Assembly: GCA_963788185.1 (NCBI GenBank)
Contig: CAWBGE010000012.1
Location: forward strand, 310,001-374,000
Source: CAIWHR01 sp963788185
GTDB taxonomy: Bacteria > Pseudomonadota > Gammaproteobacteria > Burkholderiales > Casimicrobiaceae
Length of the DNA stretch: 64,000 nucleotides
Reading direction: 5' to 3'
How positions within the stretch are numbered: the stretch's first letter is position 1; every line of letters begins with the position of its first letter. The position numbers and the translations under genes were made by a program. Under the pieces are notes generated by a model. That model saw nothing but the letters and a program-made list of their open reading frames with translations. It was not told the DNA's origin and ran no database searches. Below, piece by piece: positions 18,025 to 27,400 of this stretch.

Positions 18025-18878
18025 AACTGATCACCTGGAATACCCAGTGGTGCTGCGGCATCGACGGTCGCGTCGACCCGGCGCGCATCGTTGCCGAGGC
18101 GAAGCGCCTGGCCGACTTCGACGTGCTGTGCGTGCAGGAGATCGCTGCCAACTTCCCGCACCCGCGCCTTGCCGGCAGCGCCGGCGAGGATCAGTTCGCG
18201 GCGTTGGCCGCGCTGTTGCCGGGCTACACGGCGTTGCCGGCGATCGCCGTCGATCACCCGGGCGACGGCGGCAGCCGGCGACTTTTCGGCAACATGATCC
18301 TGTCGCGCCTGCCTGTGCGACAGGTGTTCCGGCACCTGCTGCCGTTTCCCGTCGAGCCGGGCGTCAACGGCATGCCGCGGATCGCCGTCGAGGCGGTGGT
18401 GACGGCGCCGTTCGGCGACGTGCGGATCGTCACCGCGCATCTCGAGTGGTATTCGCAGCGGCAGCGCAGCGCCCAGGTGCAGGCGTTGCGCGCCATCTAC
18501 GCCGACGGCCACGCGCATGCTCGCGAAGGCTCGATCACCGACCGGAGCGGCGGACCGTTCACCACGCACCTGCGCCCGGCGGCGACGATCATCTGCGGCG
18601 ACTTCAACCTCGAGCCCGACGATCCCGATCACGGACAGATGCTCGCGCCGTTCGCCGATGGCACGCCACCGCTGACCGATTGCTGGATGCACACTCATCC
18701 CGGCGTGCCGCATCCGTCGACTTTCTGCATCTACAACAAGATGTCGCCCGGTGGTCCCGAGCTGCATTGTGACTTCATCTTCGTCAGCGAAGACCTCAAG
18801 TCCCGCGTGCGCTCGCTCACCATCGACCAGCAGACGCAGGCGTCCGACCATCAGCCGCTGGTGCTGGACATCGGCTGA
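18021..18878 (+). CDS. Endonuclease/exonuclease/phosphatase-family phosphodiesterase
   Basis: 285 aa. The EEP fold signature residues are visible: KLITWNTQW (Asn), VLCVQEI (metal-binding Glu), ICGDFNLEP (catalytic Asp/Asn) and SDHQPL (Asp-His). No signal peptide, so probably cytosolic. The family spans nucleases, inositol phosphatases and sphingomyelinases. It is translationally coupled to ugpE, the place where ugpQ (glycerophosphodiester phosphodiesterase) sits in E. coli, so it may hydrolyse imported glycerophosphodiesters; that is inference from position, and UgpQ belongs to an unrelated fold. Confidence 0.82.
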   Translation: MKLITWNTQWCCGIDGRVDPARIVAEAKRLADFDVLCVQEIAANFPHPRLAGSAGEDQFAALAALLPGYTALPAIAVDHPGDGGSRRLFGNMILSRLPVRQVFRHLLPFPVEPGVNGMPRIAVEAVVTAPFGDVRIVTAHLEWYSQRQRSAQVQALRAIYADGHAHAREGSITDRSGGPFTTHLRPAATIICGDFNLEPDDPDHGQMLAPFADGTPPLTDCWMHTHPGVPHPSTFCIYNKMSPGGPELHCDFIFVSEDLKSRVRSLTIDQQTQASDHQPLVLDIG

Positions 18879-18902
18879 TCGCTGCCCGCGCGCCACGCCA
18901 CT

Positions 18903-21900
18903 TTGACGATTCCGCCGGCCCCCACCGAATCCGCGCAACGCGAGTTGCTCGCCCGCCTGGCGTCGACGCCGCGCGGAGCGATCGTGTTCGTCACCCATGG
19001 CTGGGGCGGCGGCGTGCGTCGGCACGTCGACGACTTGACGGCGCTGATCGGCGATCGATGCGACGTGCTGGAGCTGGTCCCGGCGGCAGGCGATCGCGTG
19101 CTGCTGCGGCTGCGCGACGGCGCGCTGGCGCTGTACTTTGCGCTGCCCGGGGATGCCGCCGTGCTGACGGCGCTGCTGGCGGCGCTGGGAACGCAGCGGC
19201 TTCACTTCCATCACGTCCACGGACTGCCGCGAGAGGTGCTGGCGCTGCCGCAGACCCTCGGCACCAGCTACGATTGCACGCTGCACGACTACTATCCGAT
19301 CTGCCCGCAGAACATACTCGCCGATCACGACGGCCGGTACTGCGGCGAACCCGATGCCGCCGGCTGCGACGACTGCATCGCGCGCCGCCCCAACGCCTGG
19401 GGTCTCGACATCGGCGCCTGGCGGGCGTTGCTGGCGGACTTTCTCGCCGGCGCCGAGCGGCGCATCGTGCCGTCGCAGGATCTGGCGGACCGGTTGGGCG
19501 GTTACCTGCCTTACCTCGGATTCGACGTCTGGCCGCATCCGGAACCGCCGCCTGCTCCGTTGCCCCGCGTGGCGCGCGTCGTTGTGCTGGGCGGCCTGTC
19601 GCCGGAGAAGGGCCTCGCAGTGGTGGCCGACTGCGCGCGCGACGCCAAGAAGCGCCAGTTGCCGCTGGTCTTTCGCGTACTCGGACCGACGACGGCGCCG
19701 TTGCCCCGTGCGCCTGAAACGCCGCTGTCGATCGCGGGCGCGTACGACGAAGGCGATCTCGCGCGCCTGCTCGCAGCGGAAAGGGCCGACGCGCTGTTCT
19801 TCCCGGCGCAGGTCCCGGAGACCTGGTCGTATACGCTGTCGGTCGCGCTCGCCTCCGGTCTCCCGATCGTCGCCTCGGAGCTGGGCGCGTTTGCCGAGCG
19901 GCTTGCCGATCATCCGCGAGCACAGCGCCTCGCCTGGAACTCGAGCGCATCGGCGTGGAACGACGCGCTCGTGGTCGCCACGGGCGCAGGCGATGCCGAC
20001 GCTGTCGGCGCGGCACTCACCGGCGCGATGGCGCCCGCCGAGTATCGGAGCCGGTATCTCGCGGCCCTGCCCGCAGACGCGCCGCCCGGAGCGCCGCTGC
20101 CAGCCCTCGACGCGCGCCACTTCACGGGACCGGACGCAGCCGAACGACCGGCGATGACCTTGCCGGCGCTCTATGCGGCCGGGGTGCTCTGCGGCCAGGC
20201 CGAGGCGCGCCGCGAGTTCGAGCGCCGCGTCGAGGTCGCCGAGCGCGACATGCAGCGCGAGGTCGCGCTGCGCCAGCGTGAGGCGGTGCTGCGCGAGCAC
20301 GAGGTCGCGCTGCGCGAGCGCGAGCGCAGCGACATGCAGCGCGAGTTCGAGCGGCAGCGCTTTCTGCTCGAGGGCGCGCGCGCGCGCATCGACGCGCTGG
20401 AGTCGTCGACCAGCTGGCGCATGACCGCACCGCTGCGCGCCGTCATCCATCGGCTCAAGGTGAGCAGCGCGCAGACCGGCGCGAGCTGGACCGGCGTGCG
20501 GCGCACGCCGCGCCAGGCGAGTCTCGCGCTCACCATCCTCCACGACGATGGTGCTCGTGCGCTGGCCCGCCGGTTGTGGATCAAGTTCGTGCGGCCGCGC
20601 CGGTTCCGTCCGCCGGCCGTCGCGCCCTGGCACCTCGAAGCCGACATCGCGCCGCTGGTGCTGCCGGCGCCGATCGGCGTGCCGCGGGTGTCGATCCTCA
20701 TTCCCGTGTACGGCAAGCCGTTGCTGACCTACACCTGCCTGAAGAGCATCGCGGCCAACACGCCGCCGGGATGCTACGAGGTCGTGGTGCTGGACGACGC
20801 TTCGCCCGAGCCGGCGGCGGTGGCGCTGGCGCCCGTCACCGGTGCGTGCATCGAGCGCAATGCCGAGAACCTGGGTTTTCTCCGCAGCTGCAACCGCGCG
20901 GCGGAGCTCGCCCGAGGCGAATACCTCGTCTTTCTCAACAACGACACCATCGTCACCCACGGCTGGCTCGACGCGCTGCTCGACGTGTTCGCCCGCCGCC
21001 CGCGGGCGGGGCTGGTCGGTGCGAAGCTCCTCTACCCGGACCGCCGGCTGCAGGAAGCCGGCGGCATCGTCTGGCGCGACGGCTCGGCGTGGAACGACGG
21101 CCGCGACGGCGATCCCGATCGACCCGAGCACAACTACCTGCGCGAGGTCGACTACTGCTCGGGCGCCTGCCTCGCGATTCCCACCGCGCTGTTTCGCGAG
21201 ATCGGCGGCTTCGACACCCGCTACGCCCCGGCGTACTACGAGGACACCGACCTCGCGTTCGCGGTGCGCGCCGCCGGTCGCCGCGTCTACTACCAGCCGG
21301 CGGCGGAGATCGTGCACTTCGAGGGCCAGACCTCCGGAACCGACGAGTCGTCGGGCATCAAGCAGCACCAGGTCACCAATCGCGAGAAGTTCGCCCACAA
21401 GTGGGCGCGCGAGCTCGCCGGCCACCGCAACAACGGCATGCTCGTCTGGGCCGAGCGCGACCGCCACGCGCAGCGGCGCGTGCTGGTGATCGAAGCCTGC
21501 ATGCTGACGCCGGACCAGGACTCGGGCTCGGTGCGCATGCTGGCGCTGCTCGAGATCCTGATCGAGGCGGGATGCAAGGTCAGCTTCGCCGCCGACAGCC
21601 TCGAATACCGGCAGCCGTACGTGCGCGACCTGCAGCAACGCGGCGTCGAGGTGATCTTCCATCCGTACGCGACGTCGATATCGGAGTTGCTGGGAACGCG
21701 CGGCGTCGAGTTCGACCTCGTCGTCATCGCGCGCCATTACGTTGCCGCGAAGCACATGGATGCGGTGCGCGCGTTCGCGCCGCAGGCGCTGCTGGTGTTC
21801 GACACCGTCGACCTGCACTTTCTGCGCGAGGAGCGTCTCGCCGAACTGCAGGACAGCGCCGCCGCCAAGGCCGCGGCCAGGGCGACGCGCGCGGCGGAGC

Positions 21901-22586
21901 TGGCGCTGATCGCCAAGGCCGACGTCACGCTCGTCGTGTCGCCGATCGAAATGACATTGCTTGCCGACGCGTTGCCGCAGGCGCGGGTTCGGGTGCTCTC
22001 GAACATCCACGAGCTCTTGCCTGGCGGCAAGCCTTACGCCGAGCGCGAAGGCCTGGTGTTCATCGGCGGCTTCCAGCATCCGCCGAACACCGACGCGGTG
22101 CTGTGGTACGCGCGCGAGATCCTGCCGCACGTGCGCCGGCTCCTGCCCGGGGTGAAGACGACCATCGTCGGCGCCGATCCGCCGGCAACTGTGCGCGCGC
22201 TCGCCGGCGACGACCTGGTCGTCACCGGTTACGTGCCGGATGTCGCGCCCTATTTCACCGGCTGCCGGGTGTCGATCGCGCCGCTGCGCTACGGCGCGGG
22301 CGTCAAGGGCAAGGTGAACCTGGCGATGAGCTACGGCTTGCCGGTCGTGGCGACGGCAGCATCGGTCGAAGGCATGTCGCTCGCGCCCGGTGAGGACGTG
22401 CTGGTGGCCGAGACCGCGGAGGACTTTGCCGAGGCGATCTGCCGGCTCTACAACGATCCGGTGCTGTGGGAAAGGCTCTCGGCGGGCGGACGCGACAACA
22501 TCCGCACGCACTTCTCGCGCGACGTCGCGCGGGCGGCGCTCGACGAGTTGCTGGCGTTGACGCCGGGGGCCGGGATGGCCGGGTAG
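18903..22586 (+). CDS. Three-domain glycosyltransferase (GT4-like / coiled coil / GT2 / GT4)
   Basis: 1227 aa, TTG start. An N-terminal GT-B-like glycosyltransferase (~10-400; FVTHGWGGGVRRHVDDL, LGGLSPEKGL) is followed by an Arg/Glu-rich coiled coil (~435-500), a GT2 domain (~593-830; VSILIPVYGKPLLTY, VVVLDDASPE, FLNNDTIV, an AYYEDTDLAF acceptor motif) and a C-terminal GT4 domain (~858-1220; FIGGFQHPPNTDAVLW, APLRYGAGVKGKVNLA). Large multi-domain enzymes of this kind build surface polysaccharides or decorate glycoproteins. No Wzx/Wzy or sugar-nucleotide genes adjoin it, so the acceptor is unknown. It ends 26 nt before the convergent trmB. Confidence 0.85.
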   Translation: MTIPPAPTESAQRELLARLASTPRGAIVFVTHGWGGGVRRHVDDLTALIGDRCDVLELVPAAGDRVLLRLRDGALALYFALPGDAAVLTALLAALGTQRLHFHHVHGLPREVLALPQTLGTSYDCTLHDYYPICPQNILADHDGRYCGEPDAAGCDDCIARRPNAWGLDIGAWRALLADFLAGAERRIVPSQDLADRLGGYLPYLGFDVWPHPEPPPAPLPRVARVVVLGGLSPEKGLAVVADCARDAKKRQLPLVFRVLGPTTAPLPRAPETPLSIAGAYDEGDLARLLAAERADALFFPAQVPETWSYTLSVALASGLPIVASELGAFAERLADHPRAQRLAWNSSASAWNDALVVATGAGDADAVGAALTGAMAPAEYRSRYLAALPADAPPGAPLPALDARHFTGPDAAERPAMTLPALYAAGVLCGQAEARREFERRVEVAERDMQREVALRQREAVLREHEVALRERERSDMQREFERQRFLLEGARARIDALESSTSWRMTAPLRAVIHRLKVSSAQTGASWTGVRRTPRQASLALTILHDDGARALARRLWIKFVRPRRFRPPAVAPWHLEADIAPLVLPAPIGVPRVSILIPVYGKPLLTYTCLKSIAANTPPGCYEVVVLDDASPEPAAVALAPVTGACIERNAENLGFLRSCNRAAELARGEYLVFLNNDTIVTHGWLDALLDVFARRPRAGLVGAKLLYPDRRLQEAGGIVWRDGSAWNDGRDGDPDRPEHNYLREVDYCSGACLAIPTALFREIGGFDTRYAPAYYEDTDLAFAVRAAGRRVYYQPAAEIVHFEGQTSGTDESSGIKQHQVTNREKFAHKWARELAGHRNNGMLVWAERDRHAQRRVLVIEACMLTPDQDSGSVRMLALLEILIEAGCKVSFAADSLEYRQPYVRDLQQRGVEVIFHPYATSISELLGTRGVEFDLVVIARHYVAAKHMDAVRAFAPQALLVFDTVDLHFLREERLAELQDSAAAKAAARATRAAELALIAKADVTLVVSPIEMTLLADALPQARVRVLSNIHELLPGGKPYAEREGLVFIGGFQHPPNTDAVLWYAREILPHVRRLLPGVKTTIVGADPPATVRALAGDDLVVTGYVPDVAPYFTGCRVSIAPLRYGAGVKGKVNLAMSYGLPVVATAASVEGMSLAPGEDVLVAETAEDFAEAICRLYNDPVLWERLSAGGRDNIRTHFSRDVARAALDELLALTPGAGMAG

Positions 22587-22612
22587 CGGGGCTGGTCGCC
22601 GGCAATGCCCGA

Positions 22613-23332
22613 CTACCGGCGGCGGAACACGAGATCCCAGACCCCGTGTCCCAGCTTCATGCCCCGGGACTCGAATTTGGTCAGCGGCCGGTACGCGGGG
22701 CGCGGCGCGTAGCCGTCCGCGGTGTTCGCGAGCAGCGGCTCGTCGCTGAGCGTGGCGAGAATCTCCTGGGCGTACGCTTCCCAGTCGGTCGCCACATGCA
22801 GATACCCGCCGGGGGACAGGCGCAGCGCGAGTTCGTGGACGAAGCCCGGCTTGAGGAGCCGCCGCTTGTGATGGCGTTTCTTCGGCCAGGGATCGGGAAA
22901 GAACACGTGGATGCCCGCCAGCGATGCCGGCGCAATCATTGCGGCGACGACGTCGACCGCGTCGTGGCGGACGATGCGAACGTTGGCGAGCGCTTGCGCG
23001 TCGATCCGGTTGAGCAGGCTGCCGATCCCGGGACCATGCACTTCGACGCCCAGAAAGTCCTCGTCCGGCCGCGCCGCCGCGATCGCCGCCGTCGTCTCGC
23101 CCATGCCGCAGCCGATTTCGAGAATACACGGTGCTGCGCGGCCGAACACGCGGGCGGGATCGAGCCAACCCGGGGCGAACGGCAGACAGAAACGCGGCCC
23201 GAGCTCGTCCAGAGCACGCGCCTGCGCCGGCGATGTCCGCCCCTGCCGCAGCACGAAACTGCGGATCGGGCGACGAGGCGGGCTTGTGGCTGCGCCGTCA
23301 GCCTGCTCGGCGGGGGCGTCGTGCGTCGTCAC
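22613..23332 (-). CDS. trmB: tRNA (guanine-N7-)-methyltransferase
   Basis: 239 aa from a GTG (23330-23332), chosen so that the gene does not run into the upstream one; homology begins about residue 20 (IRSFVLRQGR). The SAM-binding motif ILEIGCGMGE and the TrmB hallmark FPDPWPKKRHHKRRL are present. It makes m7G46 in the tRNA variable loop. It is the last gene of a minus-strand run with two uncharacterised genes 20 nt and ~730 nt upstream. Confidence 0.94.
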   Translation of the reverse strand: MTTHDAPAEQADGAATSPPRRPIRSFVLRQGRTSPAQARALDELGPRFCLPFAPGWLDPARVFGRAAPCILEIGCGMGETTAAIAAARPDEDFLGVEVHGPGIGSLLNRIDAQALANVRIVRHDAVDVVAAMIAPASLAGIHVFFPDPWPKKRHHKRRLLKPGFVHELALRLSPGGYLHVATDWEAYAQEILATLSDEPLLANTADGYAPRPAYRPLTKFESRGMKLGHGVWDLVFRRR

Positions 23333-23352
23333 GGCTTGCGGGAGCGCCCGTT

Positions 23353-24039
23353 TCAGCGTGCCGGCGCGCGCGACCAGGTGGGGTCGCTCAATCGGCGTTC
23401 GAGCGATTTCTCCTCGCCGGTGCCGATCGGAGCGTACTCGACGCGGATCGTGTCGGAGTCCTTCCACGTCGCCGTTGCATACGCCCACGCAGCCGCGGGT
23501 TTCCAGGTCAGTTCGCGATTCACGCCTTCGCGCGTCACGCGCCAGACCGCCAGCTCGTTGACGCAGTGCTCGGCGCAGAAGTCCGCGGTGGCGATGCGCT
23601 GCCGGTCCGGCGCCAGCACGGGCTCGCCCGGCAATTCGACCTTGCGGCCGTTCGCCCGCTGCAGCAGCGTGAACGTGACCTTGTCGCCGTCGGAGGTGTA
23701 GAGGATCGCGGCATTGATCTCGCTGATGAAGTCCCACAGACTGTAGGATCGCCCGCCCGATGGGGTTTCGGTGTCGGTGAACGCCATCTTGCCCGATGGA
23801 TACAGCGATACCTGCAGCGTGGCGCCGTCGCGTTGCGCGAGACTGGGGAGGCGCTTCAACTGCACGGCCTCGACCAGTCGCCCGCAGTGTGGCGGGTCGT
23901 CGGCCTCGGCGCAGACGGTGGCCAACTCGGCGGGGCTCAAGGGCGCCGCCCCGGCAGCGACGGCGAGCAGCGCCCCCATGCCGGCAGCGAACCGGATCGC
24001 GGCGTGAAGCGGACGTCGCAAGCGCGGTGTCAGGGTCAT
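23353..24039 (-). CDS. Uncharacterised secreted protein
   Basis: 228 aa from ATG 24039 (GTG at 24051 possible). An N-terminal Arg-rich region and hydrophobic core ending GAAPLSPAE look like a Sec signal peptide of ~35 residues. The mature part has four Cys (VCAEADDPPHC near the N-terminus; FCAEHC later) that could form two disulfides, consistent with the periplasm. It carries Trp/Tyr-rich beta-type stretches (SYSLWDFISEI, WAYATATW). I do not recognise the family. The gene lies 22 nt after the repeat protein at 24062 and 20 nt before trmB. Confidence 0.65.
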   Translation of the reverse strand: MTLTPRLRRPLHAAIRFAAGMGALLAVAAGAAPLSPAELATVCAEADDPPHCGRLVEAVQLKRLPSLAQRDGATLQVSLYPSGKMAFTDTETPSGGRSYSLWDFISEINAAILYTSDGDKVTFTLLQRANGRKVELPGEPVLAPDRQRIATADFCAEHCVNELAVWRVTREGVNRELTWKPAAAWAYATATWKDSDTIRVEYAPIGTGEEKSLERRLSDPTWSRAPAR

Positions 24040-24061
24040 CGCAACCACCACAGCGGACGCG

Positions 24062-24436
24062 TCAGCCTACAGCGCCCTTGGGCGGGACGCCGCCTTCCGG
24101 CCCGGAGTCGCCGGCGAGCAGCAGCCTGGACGCCTTCTTCAGAGACTTCGGGCGCACGCCGGGCTTTCCCTTGGGCCCCTTGGGCGGTACGCTGCCCGTC
24201 CCGGCAGCGAAGACGTCGACCGGTTTACCCTTGGGTCCTTTGGGCGGGACGGTACCGGTGCCTACGCTGACGAGACCGGGGTTCCCGAAATAGACCTGCA
24301 CCGAGCGCTTGTCCACGCCCACGATGACGGTAACCGCATCACCCTTCACCTTGACGTCGAAACGGACCACGGCGGATCCCTGGAGATCACCATGGGTGGC
24401 GGTGACCTTGGGGGGCTTTCTCGATGATGCATTCAT
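24062..24436 (-). CDS. Uncharacterised small protein with PPKGPKGKP repeats
   Basis: 124 aa, ATG with GAGGA 6 nt upstream. The N-terminal ~55 residues look beta-rich (SAVVRFDVKVKGDAVTVIV, RSVQVYFGNPG). The rest carries two near-identical units, VGTGTVPPKGPKGKP and AAGTGSVPPKGPKGKP, then a Lys-rich stretch and a degenerate third unit GGVPPKGAVG. No signal peptide or Cys. No family recognised. Its start is only 34 nt from the divergent start of the TPR-CHAT gene, so the two must share a control region. Confidence 0.55.
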   Translation of the reverse strand: MNASSRKPPKVTATHGDLQGSAVVRFDVKVKGDAVTVIVGVDKRSVQVYFGNPGLVSVGTGTVPPKGPKGKPVDVFAAGTGSVPPKGPKGKPGVRPKSLKKASRLLLAGDSGPEGGVPPKGAVG

Positions 24437-24470
24437 GGCAATCCTCGCACGGGTGGTTCAAAGGGGGCGC

Positions 24471-27400
24471 ATGTCCAAACGCCGCCGTTCGGATGACGTG
24501 CCGGCATCTGTAACACAGCGCATCGGCGCCTGCAACGGCCCGCGGCGGCGCGCGGGTTGCGCAGGTGCCGCGCTGCTCGTCGCCGGGTTCGCGCTGTGTG
24601 CGGGCGTGGCCGATGGCGCGACGACCTGGCGCGGCGTAGCGATCGCCGGTAACGGCTCCGGCCAGTATTGCTTCTTTCGTCCGCCGGACAGGCTGCCGGT
24701 TGTCCTCGTCATCGAATCGGCGTCGGCCGACGGCTCGGTTGCAGGAGCGCTGGATGTCGCCGGACGCGCGATTCTTCGTCTCGCCGGCGAGAGCCCCCGC
24801 CGCCTCGGCATCGTGCGGCCGGAGGGCGACTCGCCGGCAATCTACGAAGGGCGGCTCGAGTTCGATCCGGAGTCCGGCGTCGCGCGTCTGTCGGCGCGGC
24901 TCGGCGACGAGTGCGGGTTCGATGCGGTCGAGCTGAGTCTCTCACCCGCGACCGCAGGTGACGACGCACCCGGCCTCGCTGCGGCAGCGACGCGCTTTGC
25001 GTCGGTGCTCGCCGCCCGCGAGCTTGCGCGCTCCGGCCATGTCGCCGCGGCGGCGCGGGACGCGGCGGCGACGCTGGCACTGGACGATGCGGAGCACGTC
25101 GCTTCGGTGCGATCGGCGTTGACCTGGGTGTTCCTCGCCCAGGCCGCCATCGAAACCGGCGATGTCGAGCCTGTGCCGCGAATGCTCGCCGACGGCGCCG
25201 ATGTCCTGCAAAGCCAGCTGGCGCCGCCGCATCCGGCGCTGTTCTACCTCGCGCACATTCGCGCTCGCCAACGGTTCATCGAGGGGCAGTACGCCGAGTC
25301 GGCGCGCGTGCGCGAACAGCTTCTGGACTGGCCCGAAGCTGCCGTGCCGGCATCGCACCCGGACCGGCTGGGCAACGACATCGGGCTGGCGGCGGTCGCG
25401 CTGCAGATGGGGAAGGCCGAGGACGGGCTCGCGCGGCTGGAGCGCGTTCTACCGCGCGCGCGTTCGGTGCTGGGGGACCTGCATCCGGTGACGATCTGGG
25501 GCGAGCTCAACCGGGCCTACGCGCTCGACCTCAACGGCCGCCCGGCGGAAGCGAGTCGGAGCATGCTCACGCTTCACGCGCAAGCCGCCACGACCTACGG
25601 CCCGGCGCATCCGATCACCGCGCAGCTCCTCGTCTTCTTTTCCGACTTCGAGGCGGCGGCGGGCCGATTGCATTCGGCGCGCGCCGCCGCGGAGCGCGCG
25701 CTGGCCGTCTACGCCACCGCCCTGGGACCGCGCAACCTGATGACGATCGCTGCCCGCGAGCGTGTCGCCTATCTCTACGAACAGCTTTCCCGCTTCGACG
25801 ACGCGCTGGCGCTGCAGCGCGACCTCGTTCGCGACCTCTCGGCGCTGGTCGGAGGCGAGCACCCGCGGACGCTGCGGGCGATGCAGAACCTCGCCGTTCT
25901 CGAAGGCGGTCGGGGTCACCACGCCGACGCGCTGCGCGCGGCGCGAGTGGTCCGCGACTCGTTTGGCCGGCTGTACGGCGACGCGGATCCGCATACGCGC
26001 TGGGCCGTGCTTACGCTGGGTTTCGCCCATCTCCGCGCGGGCGATGCGCGCACTGGTTGCGATCTCCTCGTCCGGTTGGCAGAGGACACGCGATTCGACG
26101 CGGCGCTGCTGGAGGTTCGACTCAATGCGCTGCTCGGCGTCGCGCAGTGCCGCATCGAAGGCAATTCTCCGGAAGCTGCACTGGAACCGCTGCGCGCCGC
26201 ACAGGCGATCTACCAGCAGCGGGGCGCGGACGACGAAGAAGCGATGGCGACAATCAACGGCATGCGGGCGCTGGCGTTGCTGAAGACCGGCGACGCCGAA
26301 GGAGCGCGGCTGCGGCTCGAGGCGCTGGTCGCGCAGGGCGAGGCTTCGCGCACCCGGGAGGCCCCGCAATCGTCCGGGGGGCGGGCGATGTTCGGCCAGC
26401 AGGTGGCCGGCCGTGCGCACGTGGCCGGCTATCGCGATCTCGCTCTGCTCTACGCGCGACAGGGCCGAACGGCCGATGCGATCCGCATTGCCGAACTCGC
26501 CCGCGGCCGCGATCTGGCCGACAGCCTGCAGCTGCCGCCATCGACGGGCGGCGACGGCCTGCCGGACCGCGATCGGTTGGCACTGACCCGGCTGTCGGCG
26601 GCGCTGCTGGAAGTCGATGCGGAAATCGCGTTGGCAGTCCCCGCGTCCATCGAGCGGTCGCGTCTCACGGTACGGCGCCAGCAGATCGCCGACGATCTCG
26701 CGCTGGCGCGTACGCGCAACGACGATGGGCGGCGCAGCGATGAAAGCGTCGCGGGGCTGGATCTCGACGCCGCGCGCCGCCGCTTCGATGCCGGCACGGT
26801 GTTCGTCGGTATCGTGTCGGTGCGGGGTTCCCGCTTTGCCTACATCGTTCGCCGCGACACGGCGCCCTTGATCCGGATGCTGCCCGAGGCCCCCGATCTC
26901 GACCGCATCGCTGCGGTTTGGCGGGCGGTCGAGAGCCTGCCCGATCGGCGGCTCGCGCCGGTGTGGCGCACGCCGGACGGCGAACTCGTGATCGCACTCA
27001 CCGCGCCGGCGCCTGGGGCGGTGCGCGTCCCGGTGGCAGCGCTGCGGCGCAGCCTGGAACGCGCGCTGATCCGGCCGCTAGGGCCGCAGCTGTCCGGCGC
27101 ACACCGCATCGAGTTCGCGGCCGACGGCGTGCTGGCGACGCTTCCGTGGGAGGCGCTGGAGCTGCACGGGCAGCCGCTGATCGCCCGTTATGAAGTGTCC
27201 TACGTCCCGTCGCTTGCCGTGCGCGATGCGCTCGCCCGCCGCCCGCCGGTCCGGCACGTGCGCGATCTCGTCGCCTTCGGTGCGCCCGACTATCGGCGCC
27301 TGGCACCGCAGCGGGCGGGTGCCGGACCCCTCGAGGGCCTGCGCTGGCGTCCGCTGCCCGGCGCCGCCGACGAGGTCGTCGCAGTCGCGCGCGGGTTTCC

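Noticed and set aside
17805..23168. A 1787-codon open frame on the minus strand
   Set aside because: It runs antisense to ugpE, the phosphodiesterase and the giant glycosyltransferase, whose domains are clear. High GC makes such long stop-free antisense frames common; it has no recognisable domain.
23771..24293. Plus-strand frames rich in Gly/Pro/Leu repeats
   Set aside because: They are the reverse complement of the PPKGPKGKP repeats and lack an RBS; the minus-strand gene has a good RBS and a plausible fold.
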